Source: Amycolatopsis coloradensis (lineage in GTDB: Bacteria > Actinomycetota > Actinomycetes > Mycobacteriales > Pseudonocardiaceae). Taken from it: a DNA stretch of 45,192 nt. The number at the start of each line of letters is the position of its first letter. The stretch's first letter is position 1. The notes under the pieces are model-generated. The model saw only the letters and a program-made list of their open reading frames with translations. It did no database searches and had not been told where the DNA came from. Shown here in pieces: positions 9,546-17,303 of the stretch. Both the position numbers and the translations under genes were made by a program. Location: the NCBI RefSeq assembly GCF_037997115.1, contig NZ_CP150484.1, positions 133,774 through 178,965 of the forward strand. The letters run 5' to 3'.

Positions 9546-10511
9546 ATGCGTAAGGCCGTACTAAGCGCCGTACTCGGCGCGGCGCTCGCGTTCGCCGTCA
9601 CCACCGCCCTTCCCATCACCGCGGCCGCCACCCCCTCGGTGGCGCCCTGCACCTGGGTCGCCTCCGACCTGCCCGTCCCCGTCGGAGCCAACGGTGGCTC
9701 GGTGGCCGTCGCCGGACCGAACGGGTACCTCGCCGGGTCGGTGTGGAAGGAGAACAAACGCGTGAACGTGCTGTGGCACAACCGCGAGGTCGTCGAAATG
9801 CCGCAGCCGCCGAACGGCGCCACGCTCCAGTTCTCCGCCATCAGTGGCCGCGGCGAGGTCGTGGGGTATCAGTCCTCGAGCGACGTCAGCGCGGGATTCC
9901 GTTACCACGAAGGCGTTTACGAGACCCTGCCGAGCCCGCCCGGGGTGAGGGCCACTGCCACCGCCATCAACGAGTCCGGTGACATCGTGGGGTACATCGG
10001 TGATGGACGAGTGCCCTACCAGGTCATCCTCTGGCCGGCGAACACTCCCGGCAGTTACCGGATCATCGCCGACGGCAAAGCGGTCGGTATCGACAACGCG
10101 GGCCGGGTGGTGACCGAGCCCGGGCTGGTGTGGTCGCCCGACGGTTCGACCCGGCAGCTGGCCGGGTACGGCGATCTCGTCATCCAGCGATACCAGGGCG
10201 AGCGGATCGTCGGCCTGTCATGGACCCAGGGTGAGCAGCTCATCGAGTGGGACGTGAACACCGGTGCCGTCCTGGGCAAGACACCGGGGACCGTCGCGAT
10301 GGGCATCAACGCGAACGGCCTGCTCGCAGCGTGGTATTTCAACGACGCCGGCTCGCACACGCTCGGCATCTGGCGGAATCGAACCTTCACCGGCGACTTC
10401 GCCCCGGCCAGCAGGATCTCCGCGGTCACCGACGACGACCAGCTCGCCGGATCGCACGGCCCGGCGTCCCCCTGGGTGCCCGCTACGTGGAGCTGCGTTT
10501 CCGCGCCATGA
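9546..10511 (+). CDS. Secreted HAF-repeat/beta-propeller-like protein
   Basis: This 321-residue protein begins at an ATG with AAGGGG upstream. It has a typical Sec signal peptide (AVLSAVLGAALAFAVTTAL, cleavage near the TAAA that follows). The mature part is built of short degenerate repeats of the form 'AINESGDIVGY' and 'GINANGLLAAWYF', as in HAF-repeat extracellular proteins, which probably fold as a beta-propeller. A cysteine near each end of the mature domain could form a disulphide. No catalytic motif is visible. It is divergent from the RHS gene across a 328-base region, so the two secreted proteins may share regulation. The upstream in-frame extension (from 8901) overlaps the RHS gene and is rejected. 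Function unknown. Confidence 0.82.
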   Translation: MRKAVLSAVLGAALAFAVTTALPITAAATPSVAPCTWVASDLPVPVGANGGSVAVAGPNGYLAGSVWKENKRVNVLWHNREVVEMPQPPNGATLQFSAISGRGEVVGYQSSSDVSAGFRYHEGVYETLPSPPGVRATATAINESGDIVGYIGDGRVPYQVILWPANTPGSYRIIADGKAVGIDNAGRVVTEPGLVWSPDGSTRQLAGYGDLVIQRYQGERIVGLSWTQGEQLIEWDVNTGAVLGKTPGTVAMGINANGLLAAWYFNDAGSHTLGIWRNRTFTGDFAPASRISAVTDDDQLAGSHGPASPWVPATWSCVSAP

Positions 10512-10585
10512 CCGGCGTTTCGGATCGAATCGACGTCGGCGACGGTACGGTCGTCGACGTCGAGTTCGGTGAAGATCCGCGGTAG
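10508..10585 (+). CDS. Possible 25-residue small ORF coupled to the beta-propeller gene
   Basis: An ATG overlaps the stop of the preceding gene as ATGA and opens a 25-residue frame containing DVGDGTVVDVEFGEDPR and ending in TAG. Its codon positions look like coding sequence of this genome. It may be a real microprotein, or a remnant of a longer gene truncated at 10585. The only support is the overlap and the composition, so confidence is low. Confidence 0.25.
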   Translation: MTGVSDRIDVGDGTVVDVEFGEDPR

Positions 10586-10918
10586 GTGGTCCGCCCGCTG
10601 CTGGGTCCCCGTTCGGGGTCCATGGCTGGAGCGGTCGATGTGCCCCAGATGACCGGGGAGCGACGAGCGACTGCAACGGCAGGATGGAGCACACTACTTC
10701 AGAAACGCCCCAGGGATGAGAGATCTGGAATAGCCGAGGGCAGTACCGCAGAGGATCGCGAGACGTCGTGGCTGGAGAGCATTGAGATGTGAGGACCTGG
10801 GCGCGGTGACGGCGTAGGACGGCGAACTCGCCGAGCGACCCGACGAACACACCCCGGCATCAGCCGTCTCGCTCCAAGCGGCATCCGATCAATTACGGGG
10901 CGGGGTGGTGCAGGGTGG
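10586..10918. other. Intergenic stretch, no gene recognised
   Basis: About 330 bases before the YCII gene. All frames are short or lack the genome's third-position bias, and its composition is more mixed than that of neighbouring genes. I see no hairpin, repeat or mobile-element end. It may hold the promoter of the YCII gene, or decayed sequence following the small ORF. Confidence 0.5.
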
Positions 10919-11485
10919 GTGGACACTGTGGGCATGGAGTTCTTCTGCTACCACCGTGATCGGCCCGGCTCCATGGCGCTGCGCAAAGAGCTGCTGGAAG
11001 AGCACTGGTCCTACATGGACCGGTACGCGACGGAGATGATCGCCCGCGGGCCGACCCTCGCTAGCGACGGCGACACGCCCACCGGCAGCGTGCACATCCT
11101 CGACCTGCCAGATCCCGCCGCCGCCCGCGCGTTCGCCTTCGACGAGCCCAACTACCAGGCCGGCGTTTACCGAGACGTGCTGCTGCGCCGATGGCACAAC
11201 ACGCTGGGGCGCACCATGTGGGATTTCCCCGGTGGCCGCACCGGTGGCAACCGGTATCTGGTGCTCGGCCTCGGCACGGGACGGGCAGCCGACCTCGCCC
11301 TGCCGCCCGATCGAAACGAGCTGATCGCGTATGGGCCGCTGATGTCCGACAACGACACAAGGTGGTTGGGCACAGCCGCGTTGGTCCGGGCACCGGACCC
11401 GGACACCGCACGCGCCGTCCTCACCCCTGACCGGTACGCCGACATCGAGGTCCACAACTGGCAGTTCGGCGGACGGCCGTCATGA
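10919..11485 (+). CDS. Tandem YCII-related domain protein
   Basis: The 188-residue protein has two YCII-like ferredoxin-fold halves. The first (about 6-100) contains EEHWSYMDRYA and ARGPTLASDG, matching the conserved His and Gly-Pro segments of the family. The second (about 108-185) contains ELIAYGPLMSDND. Single-domain YCII proteins are small, poorly characterised cytoplasmic proteins, some with dehalogenase or lactone-related activities. The two-domain arrangement is a known actinobacterial variant. The start is ambiguous: GTG at 10919, or ATG at 10934, which begins directly at the domain (MEFFCYH); neither has a strong Shine-Dalgarno. No operon partner. Family fairly sure, function unknown. 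Confidence 0.75.
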   Translation: MDTVGMEFFCYHRDRPGSMALRKELLEEHWSYMDRYATEMIARGPTLASDGDTPTGSVHILDLPDPAAARAFAFDEPNYQAGVYRDVLLRRWHNTLGRTMWDFPGGRTGGNRYLVLGLGTGRAADLALPPDRNELIAYGPLMSDNDTRWLGTAALVRAPDPDTARAVLTPDRYADIEVHNWQFGGRPS

Positions 11486-11702
11486 ACCGAGATCACCCGC
11501 GTGCCCTTTTGATCCGAGGGAATCTGCAGCTCGTCGGTGTGGATGGACTTGCGTCGGTACGGGGCCAAGGCCAGGACCATCTGGTCGGTTACATGGCTGA
11601 AGCAGGCGATGTGACCCCATTTGGCGGAGGTGAGACGGCGTGCTCCAGATTTGCTCCGGTAACTGAAGTTGGCCGCGCCGATTCTCAAGCCAAGGTGCAA
11701 CG

Positions 11703-11745
11703 AAAAAACCGCCCTACCTCGGCGGATCTGCCAGGTGGGCGGTGT
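11703..11745 (-). terminator. Intrinsic terminator of tRNA-Ala
   Basis: Read on the minus strand, ACCGCCCACCT pairs with AGGTAGGGCGGT (one bulged base) and is followed at once by six T residues. This is a textbook rho-independent terminator about 10 bases beyond the tRNA 3' end, and one of the few with a real U-tract in this GC-rich window. Confidence 0.88.
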
Positions 11746-11754
11746 TTCGTGTTG

Positions 11755-11827
11755 TGGAGCTAAGGGGACTCGAACCCCTGACCCCCTCACTGCCAGTGAG
11801 GTGCGCTACCAGCTGCGCCATAGCCCC
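11755..11827 (-). tRNA. tRNA-Ala (anticodon GGC)
   Basis: The minus strand gives a complete 73-nt cloverleaf. The acceptor stem is GGGGCTA/TAGCTCC with one G-U pair, followed by a D-arm with GCGCAGCTGGTAGCGC. The anticodon stem CCTCA/TGAGG carries loop CTGGCAG, so the anticodon is GGC (alanine, GCC/GCU codons). The T-arm is AGGGG-TTCGAGT-CCCCT and the discriminator base is A. The 3' CCA is not encoded, as is common in actinomycetes. No integrase or duplicated 3' end is seen nearby, so there is no sign that it has served as an integration site. Confidence 0.97.
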
Positions 11828-12096
11828 GGAGCGGATTTGTTCTCCGCATCTCGTGTGTCCATACATTACACCGCCCGCGGAGGCGGTTCACGCGGGGGTC
11901 ACTCTATGCGGCCACGGGTGCCGCAAACCTCCGTGACCTGCATCTTCGCGACTTATTTTTAGCCGTGTATTGACTCCGCGTGTGACCGCCGTTACGTTTT
12001 CGACCATCGTGACGCCGAGGTCCCCGCCCGCTACGCCGCGTCTCCACTGGGCTCCGCCTCAGCTCGCCCTGCCCGAATGACGCGGAGGAGATCCTG

Positions 12097-14250
12097 ATGA
12101 GGGCCAGAGCAGCCCTGATAGCCCTGTTTTCCCTGTTCGGAGCGCTGTTGGTGGTGGCTCCGGCAGCGCAGGCGGCCATCGTTCCCGACACCTGGTACAC
12201 CGTGTCGACCACCGGTGGGAAGTGCGTGGACGCGCGTGCCGCCGGCACAGCGAACGGGACGGTCGTCCAGCAGTACGCCTGCAACCAGACCTTTTCCCAG
12301 CAGTGGCAGTTCGAGCCCACCTCGGACGGCTACTACCGGGTCAACACACGCAACGCCCCGGCGCAGGTGTGGGACGTCGCCGAGGTGTCGACGGCCGACG
12401 GCGGGCTGATCCACCTGTGGGCCTACGGCGGCGGGAACAACCAGCAGTGGCAGCCGGTCGAGGAATCGGGTGGGGCGTATCACTTCGTGAGCCGCAACAG
12501 TGGCAAGTGCCTGGACATCCCCGGCCTGTCGACCCAGGACAGCACCCAGCTTCAGCAGTACGCCTGCAACGGCACCGGCGCCCAGTCGTTCCGGCTCACC
12601 CCGGTCTCCGGCACCGCGAATCCCGACCTCGGGCCGAACGTGCTCGTCTTCGATCCGGGGATGTCGCAGTCGGCGATCCAGTCGCAAGTGAACAGCGTGT
12701 TCTCACAGCAGGAGACCAGCCAGTTCGGCTCGAACCGGAAGGCGTTGCTGTTCAAGCCCGGCTCGTACAACGTCGACGTGAACGTCGGGTTCTACACGCA
12801 GGTGCTGGGGCTCGGCCTGTCTCCCGACAACGTGACGATCAACGGCGCGGTGCACGCGGAGGCCGACTGGTTCCAGGGCAACGCGACGCAGAACTTCTGG
12901 CGTGGCGCGGAAAACCTGTCCGTCAATCCGGCCGGTGGCACCGATCGGTGGGCCGTTTCGCAAGCCGCGCCGTACCGCCGCATGCATGTCCGCGGCAATC
13001 TGCAGCTCGATGACGGCGGCTGGTCCAGCGGCGGCTGGATGTCCGACGTGAAGGTCGACGGCCAGGTGCGGTCCGGCTCGCAGCAGCAGTGGATCTCGCG
13101 CAACTCGCAGTTCGGGAGCTGGAGCGGCTCCAACTGGAACATGGTGTTCGCGGGAGTCGGCGGTGCGCCGTCGACGAGCTTCCCCAATCCGCCGTACACC
13201 ACGGTGAACACGACGCCGGTCGTGCGGGAGAAGCCGTTCCTCTACGTCGACGCCGCGGGCGCGTACCAGGTCTTCGTGCCTTCCAAGCGGACCAACGCCT
13301 CCGGCATCACGTGGGGCGCCGGTCAGCAGGGCTCTTCGCTGCCGATCAGCCGGTTCTTCATCGCCAAGCCCGGCACGACGGCGTCGCAGCTCAACGCGGC
13401 ACTCGCCGAAGGCAAGGATCTCCTGATCACGCCGGGCGTCTACCACCTCAACGAGACGCTGCGCGTCACCCGGCCTGACACGGTCGTGCTCGGCCTCGGC
13501 CTGGCGACGCTGATCCCGGACAACGGCATCACCGCGATGACGGTGGCCGACGTCGACGGCGTCAAGATCGCCGGCGTGCTGATCGACGCGGGCACCACGA
13601 ACTCGAACATGCTGATGGAGGTCGGCCCGGCGAATTCCGCGCAGGACCACGCGGCCAACCCGACTTCGCTGCACGACGTGTTCTTCCGCATCGGCGGGGC
13701 GGGCGTCGGCAAGGCCACGAACAGCCTGGTGGTCAACAGCGACGACGTCATCGGCGACCACCTGTGGATCTGGCGCGCCGACCACGGCAGCGGGGTCGGA
13801 TGGAACACCAACACCGCCGACACCGGCCTGATCGTCAACGGTGACGACGTCACGATGTACGGCCTGTTCGTCGAGCATTACCAGAAGTACCAGACGATCT
13901 GGAACGGCGAACGCGGCCGGACGTACTTCTACCAGAACGAAATGCCTTACGACCCACCGAATCAGGCCGCCTGGATGAACGGCTCGACGCGGGGTTACGC
14001 GGCCTACAAGGTGGCGAACTCGGTGACGAACCACGAGGCCTACGGGCTCGGCAGCTACTGCTTCTTCAACGTGAATCCGAGTGTGGTGGCGGATCGCGCG
14101 ATCGAGGTGCCGAACAACGCGAACGTGCGGTTCCGCAGCATGGTCGCCGTCTCCCTCGGCGGGAACGGGACCATCGCGCGGGTCATCAACGACCGCGGTG
14201 GACCGGCCAATTCGGGATCGAACGTGGCCAACCTGGTCGCTTATCCCTGA
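12097..14250 (+). CDS. Secreted ricin-type lectin + right-handed beta-helix protein
   Basis: This 717-residue exported protein starts at an ATG preceded by GGAGGA and a clear signal peptide (ALIALFSLFGALLVVA, AQAA cleavage). Residues about 35-170 form a ricin B-type lectin domain with repeated QQW/QSF motifs and the GKCLDI signature. The rest (about 190-717) resembles a pectate-lyase-superfamily parallel beta-helix, with rungs such as GVYHLNETLRVTRPDTVVLGLG and GDHLWIWRADHG. Relatives are often labelled 'adenylyl cyclase' or 'coagulation factor 5/8 type' in databases, names I consider unsupported by the fold. A secreted polysaccharide-binding and perhaps cleaving role is likely. No catalytic residues can be assigned by eye. 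It stands alone, with a strong hairpin after its stop. Confidence 0.82.
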   Translation: MRARAALIALFSLFGALLVVAPAAQAAIVPDTWYTVSTTGGKCVDARAAGTANGTVVQQYACNQTFSQQWQFEPTSDGYYRVNTRNAPAQVWDVAEVSTADGGLIHLWAYGGGNNQQWQPVEESGGAYHFVSRNSGKCLDIPGLSTQDSTQLQQYACNGTGAQSFRLTPVSGTANPDLGPNVLVFDPGMSQSAIQSQVNSVFSQQETSQFGSNRKALLFKPGSYNVDVNVGFYTQVLGLGLSPDNVTINGAVHAEADWFQGNATQNFWRGAENLSVNPAGGTDRWAVSQAAPYRRMHVRGNLQLDDGGWSSGGWMSDVKVDGQVRSGSQQQWISRNSQFGSWSGSNWNMVFAGVGGAPSTSFPNPPYTTVNTTPVVREKPFLYVDAAGAYQVFVPSKRTNASGITWGAGQQGSSLPISRFFIAKPGTTASQLNAALAEGKDLLITPGVYHLNETLRVTRPDTVVLGLGLATLIPDNGITAMTVADVDGVKIAGVLIDAGTTNSNMLMEVGPANSAQDHAANPTSLHDVFFRIGGAGVGKATNSLVVNSDDVIGDHLWIWRADHGSGVGWNTNTADTGLIVNGDDVTMYGLFVEHYQKYQTIWNGERGRTYFYQNEMPYDPPNQAAWMNGSTRGYAAYKVANSVTNHEAYGLGSYCFFNVNPSVVADRAIEVPNNANVRFRSMVAVSLGGNGTIARVINDRGGPANSGSNVANLVAYP

Positions 14251-14255
14251 TGACC

Positions 14256-14293
14256 CCGGTGCGCGCCGTGATGGCGGTCGCGGCGCGCACCGG
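14256..14293 (+). terminator. GC-rich hairpin terminator after the beta-helix gene
   Basis: Five bases after the stop, CCGGTGCGCGCC at 14256-14267 pairs perfectly with 14282-14293 over 12 bp with a 14-base loop. There is only a weak T-rich tail, typical of I-shaped actinomycete terminators. Confidence 0.7.
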
Positions 14294-14355
14294 ACCTTTC
14301 ACCCCTACGGGTGGCGTGCCGCGCGTAAGCCCACCGGCGCTCCGATACTCGGGGC

Positions 14356-14910
14356 ATGCCTCTCGTCGGTCTCACCGTCGTCGAACCCCGCCTGGCCTGG
14401 CCGCTCGCCGCCGTGCGCGGGGTTTTCGCCATCCTCTTCGGCGTTCTCGCGTTGATCTGGCCGGGAACGACCGTCCTCGCCCTCGCGATCCTCTACGGCA
14501 TCTACGCGATATTCGACGGCATCGGCGGCATCATGCAGGCCTTCCGGCCGGGCGATGCCGCTCATCGCGCCGCCTACGGAGTGCTCGGCGCGTTCGGGAT
14601 CATCGCCGGTGTCCTGGTCCTGATCTGGCCGGGGATCACCGTGCTGGTGCTGGCCCTTCTGGTCGGCTTCTGGGCGATCTTCACCGGTATCGTCGAGATC
14701 GTCGCGGCGATCCGGCTGCGCAAGCAGATCGAGGGCGAGGCGTTCCTCATCGCGGCGGGCGCGCTCTCCCTGATCGCGGGCATCGTGATCGTGTTCAACC
14801 CGATCGCCGGCGCGTACGGGATCGCCCTCCTGGTCGGGATCTACGCCCTGCTGTACGGCGTGATGCTGCTCGTGCTGGCCTTCCGGCTGCGGAAACTCAC
14901 CCGAGCCTGA
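14356..14910 (+). CDS. HdeD/DUF308-family membrane protein
   Basis: The 184-residue protein is almost entirely hydrophobic, with six predicted membrane helices arranged as three two-helix repeats. The repeats share the LIWPGTTVLALAILYGIYAIFDG / LIWPGITVLVLALLVGFWAI pattern typical of HdeD (DUF308). HdeD in enterobacteria is linked to acid resistance; actinomycete members have no assigned function. The start ATG gives a short cytoplasmic N-terminus, and the Shine-Dalgarno is weak. Its last 14 bases overlap the 3' end of the convergent GNAT gene. Family assignment confident, role unknown. Confidence 0.88.
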   Translation: MPLVGLTVVEPRLAWPLAAVRGVFAILFGVLALIWPGTTVLALAILYGIYAIFDGIGGIMQAFRPGDAAHRAAYGVLGAFGIIAGVLVLIWPGITVLVLALLVGFWAIFTGIVEIVAAIRLRKQIEGEAFLIAAGALSLIAGIVIVFNPIAGAYGIALLVGIYALLYGVMLLVLAFRLRKLTRA

Positions 14911-15622
14911 AAGCCCGCCGCGTGTGGACCCGGGCTCCGGCGCGGCGAAGATTCGACAGGCTCGGCGAACCTCCCACCGCGGTCGCGACGGCGAACCGGT
15001 GACCTTCGCGAGCGGCCGCCGCCAGGCCGTGGAGGAGCAGCCGTGCTTGTGCGCCTTTGCCGCGATGCGCCCGTGGAGTGGCGGACCCGCCGAGGACGAC
15101 GCCCGGACCGTGCGCACTCAGGGCCGCGGCGGAGATCGGCACCCCGTCCTCGACCAGCAGCGACCGCCTGATTCGCGGGTCGGCGTGTTCGGCGGCCATG
15201 AACGCCGTCACGACGTCGTCGCTTTCGTACCCGCCGAGCAGGACGCGAAGGAAAGTATCGAGGTCGGGTGAGTCGTCGACGTCCGCGTCCGGCGGCGCGA
15301 ATTCTGCGAGCGGAAGAGTCGCGATCGGACGGACGCCGGCGGGTACGAGACCGGTGACGGGGAGCAGGCCCGGCGGCAGCACCAGCGTCGGCGGGGCGCC
15401 GTTCCAGCACGACGCCCCGGCCAACCGGACGGCCCGCGGCAGGTTCTCCTCGGTGATCCCGGAGATCGTGCGCAGGAACCGCAAGTCCGGCGCCGTGGCC
15501 AGGACCGCCAGCAGGCCGTCTTCACGCCAAGCCTCGAAACGGCCGGGAAGCCCCGCCGCGGTGGCCGCCTCGCACGCGACGGCGGCACGGGCGTGAATCA
15601 CTTCTTCGGCTTCGGTCAGCAT
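14897..15622 (-). CDS. GNAT-family N-acetyltransferase
   Basis: This 241-residue protein has the GNAT acetyl-CoA-binding signature in its C-terminal half: GGSATPRAHRGKGAQARLLLHGL (about 185-207) matches the R-x-x-G-x-G/A pyrophosphate loop between beta4 and alpha3. The N-terminal half (about 1-110) is less conserved and may be a degenerate GNAT domain. The final NLRRAGARVHTRRAF resembles the N-x-x-x-x-x-x-x-G-F end of the fold. The substrate cannot be inferred. It is divergent from the receiver-flavoprotein gene (25 bp between starts), so they share a promoter region, and it overlaps the convergent HdeD-like gene by 14 bp. Confidence 0.8.
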   Translation of the reverse strand: MLTEAEEVIHARAAVACEAATAAGLPGRFEAWREDGLLAVLATAPDLRFLRTISGITEENLPRAVRLAGASCWNGAPPTLVLPPGLLPVTGLVPAGVRPIATLPLAEFAPPDADVDDSPDLDTFLRVLLGGYESDDVVTAFMAAEHADPRIRRSLLVEDGVPISAAALSAHGPGVVLGGSATPRAHRGKGAQARLLLHGLAAAAREGHRFAVATAVGGSPSLSNLRRAGARVHTRRAFRLG

Positions 15623-15647
15623 GGATCGAACGTAATAGGCTGATCCG

Positions 15648-17303
15648 GTGAGCCAGCCGATCCTGTTGACCGTCGACGACGATCCCGCCGTGTCCCGTTC
15701 GGTCGCCCGTGACCTGCGCAGAAGGTACGGAAAGGACTACCGGATCATCCGGGCCGATTCCGGTGCCGACGCCCTCGAAGCGTTGCGCGAGATCAAGCTG
15801 CGCGGCGACGCCGTGGCCGCGATCCTCGCCGACTACCGGATGCCGCAGATGGACGGCATCGTCTTCCTCGAGAAGGCGATGGACCTGTTCCCGAACGCGC
15901 GCCGCGCGCTGCTGACCGCCTACGCCGACACCGACGCCGCGATCCAGGCGATCAACGTCGTGGACGTCGACCATTACCTGCTCAAGCCGTGGGACCCGCC
16001 GGAGGAGAAGCTCTATCCGGTCGTCGACGCGCTGGTGGAGACCTGGCGCGCGGTGGGGGAGCGGCCGGTCGACGAGATCAAGCTCATCGGCCACCGGTAC
16101 TCCTCGCCGTCGTTCCACCTGCGCGACTTCCTGGCGCGCAACGCCGTGCCGTACCGCTGGTACTCCGTCGACGACGACGAGGGCCGCCGGATCCTCGACG
16201 CGGCCGACGCGGCGCCGCAGGACATCCCGGTGCTGGTCACCCCAGACGGCACGGTGCTGCGCCAGCCGTCCGGGCCGGAGCTCGCCGACGCCGTCGGCCT
16301 GTCCACGCGCCCGGCGCAGGAGTTCTACGACCTGATCGTGATCGGCGGCGGGCCCGCGGGCCTCGGGGCGGCCGTGTACGGCGCGTCGGAGGGCCTGCGG
16401 ACCGTCATCGTCGAGCGCAAGGCGACCGGCGGACAGGCCGGCACCAGCTCCCGCATCGAGAACTACCTCGGCTTCCCGGACGGCGTTTCCGGCGCGCAGC
16501 TCACCGACCGCGCGCGGCGGCAGGCGCTCAAGTTCGGCGCCGAAGTGCTCACCGCCCGCGACGTCGTGGGCCTGGAGGCCCGCGGTTCCGCGCGCGTGGT
16601 CATGTTCGGCGACGGCACCGAGATCTCGGCGCATTCCGTGGTGCTGGCCAGCGGCGTCACCTACCGGGCGCTGGAGGCTCCCGGCGTCGCCGAACTCGCC
16701 GGCCGCGGTGTGTACTACGGCTCGGCCGCGACCGAGGCGCCCGAGTGCAAGGGCGAGCACGTCTACATCGTCGGCGGCGCGAACTCGGCGGGGCAGGCGG
16801 CCGTGTTCTTCTCCAAGCACGCCGCCGACGTCACCATCCTCGTCCGCGGCCAGTCGCTCGAAGCGTCCATGTCGCACTACTTGATCGAGCAGATCGCAGG
16901 GATCGGGAACATCCACGTCCGCACCCGGACCACGGTGGTCGAGGCGCACGGCGACGATCACCTCGAACGGCTGACCCTGTGCGAGAACGGCGGCGCGACC
17001 GAGACCGTGCCCACCGGGCACCTGTTCATCTTCATCGGAGCGGCCCCGCGTACCGACTGGCTCGGCACGGAGATCCAGCGTGACGACCACGGTTTCGTGC
17101 GCACCGGCCCCGATCTGCTCACCGAGGGCGGCCCGCCGCCGGGCTGGCCGTTGGACCGCGACCCGCACTACCTGGAGTCGTCCATCCCGGGCGTGTTCGT
17201 GGCGGGTGACGTCCGGGCGGCGTCGGTGAAGCGCGTCGCGTCGGCCGTCGGCGAAGGTGCCATGGCGGTCACCCTGGTCCACCGTTATCTGGAGGAGCAA
17301 TGA
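15648..17303 (+). CDS. Response regulator fused to thioredoxin-reductase-like FAD oxidoreductase
   Basis: The 551-residue protein begins (GTG) with a receiver domain (about 1-125): acidic DDD at 10-12, phosphoacceptor Asp62 in ADYRMPQMDG, and the conserved Lys in LLKPW. A linker (about 125-225) with a thioredoxin-like look leads to a thioredoxin-reductase-type flavoprotein (about 228-551), with FAD-binding GGGPAG, NADPH-binding GGANSAGQ and the C-terminal GVFVAGDVR motif. The redox CxxC of true thioredoxin reductases is absent: the position reads SAATEAPECKG. It cannot therefore reduce thioredoxin in the usual way and may act as a flavin- or NAD(P)H-dependent signalling output. It overlaps the next gene by ATGA, so the kinase is its likely partner. 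Confidence 0.9.
   Translation: MSQPILLTVDDDPAVSRSVARDLRRRYGKDYRIIRADSGADALEALREIKLRGDAVAAILADYRMPQMDGIVFLEKAMDLFPNARRALLTAYADTDAAIQAINVVDVDHYLLKPWDPPEEKLYPVVDALVETWRAVGERPVDEIKLIGHRYSSPSFHLRDFLARNAVPYRWYSVDDDEGRRILDAADAAPQDIPVLVTPDGTVLRQPSGPELADAVGLSTRPAQEFYDLIVIGGGPAGLGAAVYGASEGLRTVIVERKATGGQAGTSSRIENYLGFPDGVSGAQLTDRARRQALKFGAEVLTARDVVGLEARGSARVVMFGDGTEISAHSVVLASGVTYRALEAPGVAELAGRGVYYGSAATEAPECKGEHVYIVGGANSAGQAAVFFSKHAADVTILVRGQSLEASMSHYLIEQIAGIGNIHVRTRTTVVEAHGDDHLERLTLCENGGATETVPTGHLFIFIGAAPRTDWLGTEIQRDDHGFVRTGPDLLTEGGPPPGWPLDRDPHYLESSIPGVFVAGDVRAASVKRVASAVGEGAMAVTLVHRYLEEQ

Noticed and set aside
11167..11790. Minus-strand ORF spanning the tRNA and the 11.5-kb gap
   Set aside because: Overlaps the tRNA and its terminator and the YCII gene in antisense; no plausible start signal or domain.
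11755..11827. tRNA-Ala as a phage/ICE attachment site
   Set aside because: No integrase, no direct repeat of the tRNA 3' end and no change in composition nearby.
15648..17303. Calling this gene a thioredoxin reductase (trxB)
   Set aside because: The redox CxxC pair is absent and a receiver domain is fused in front.
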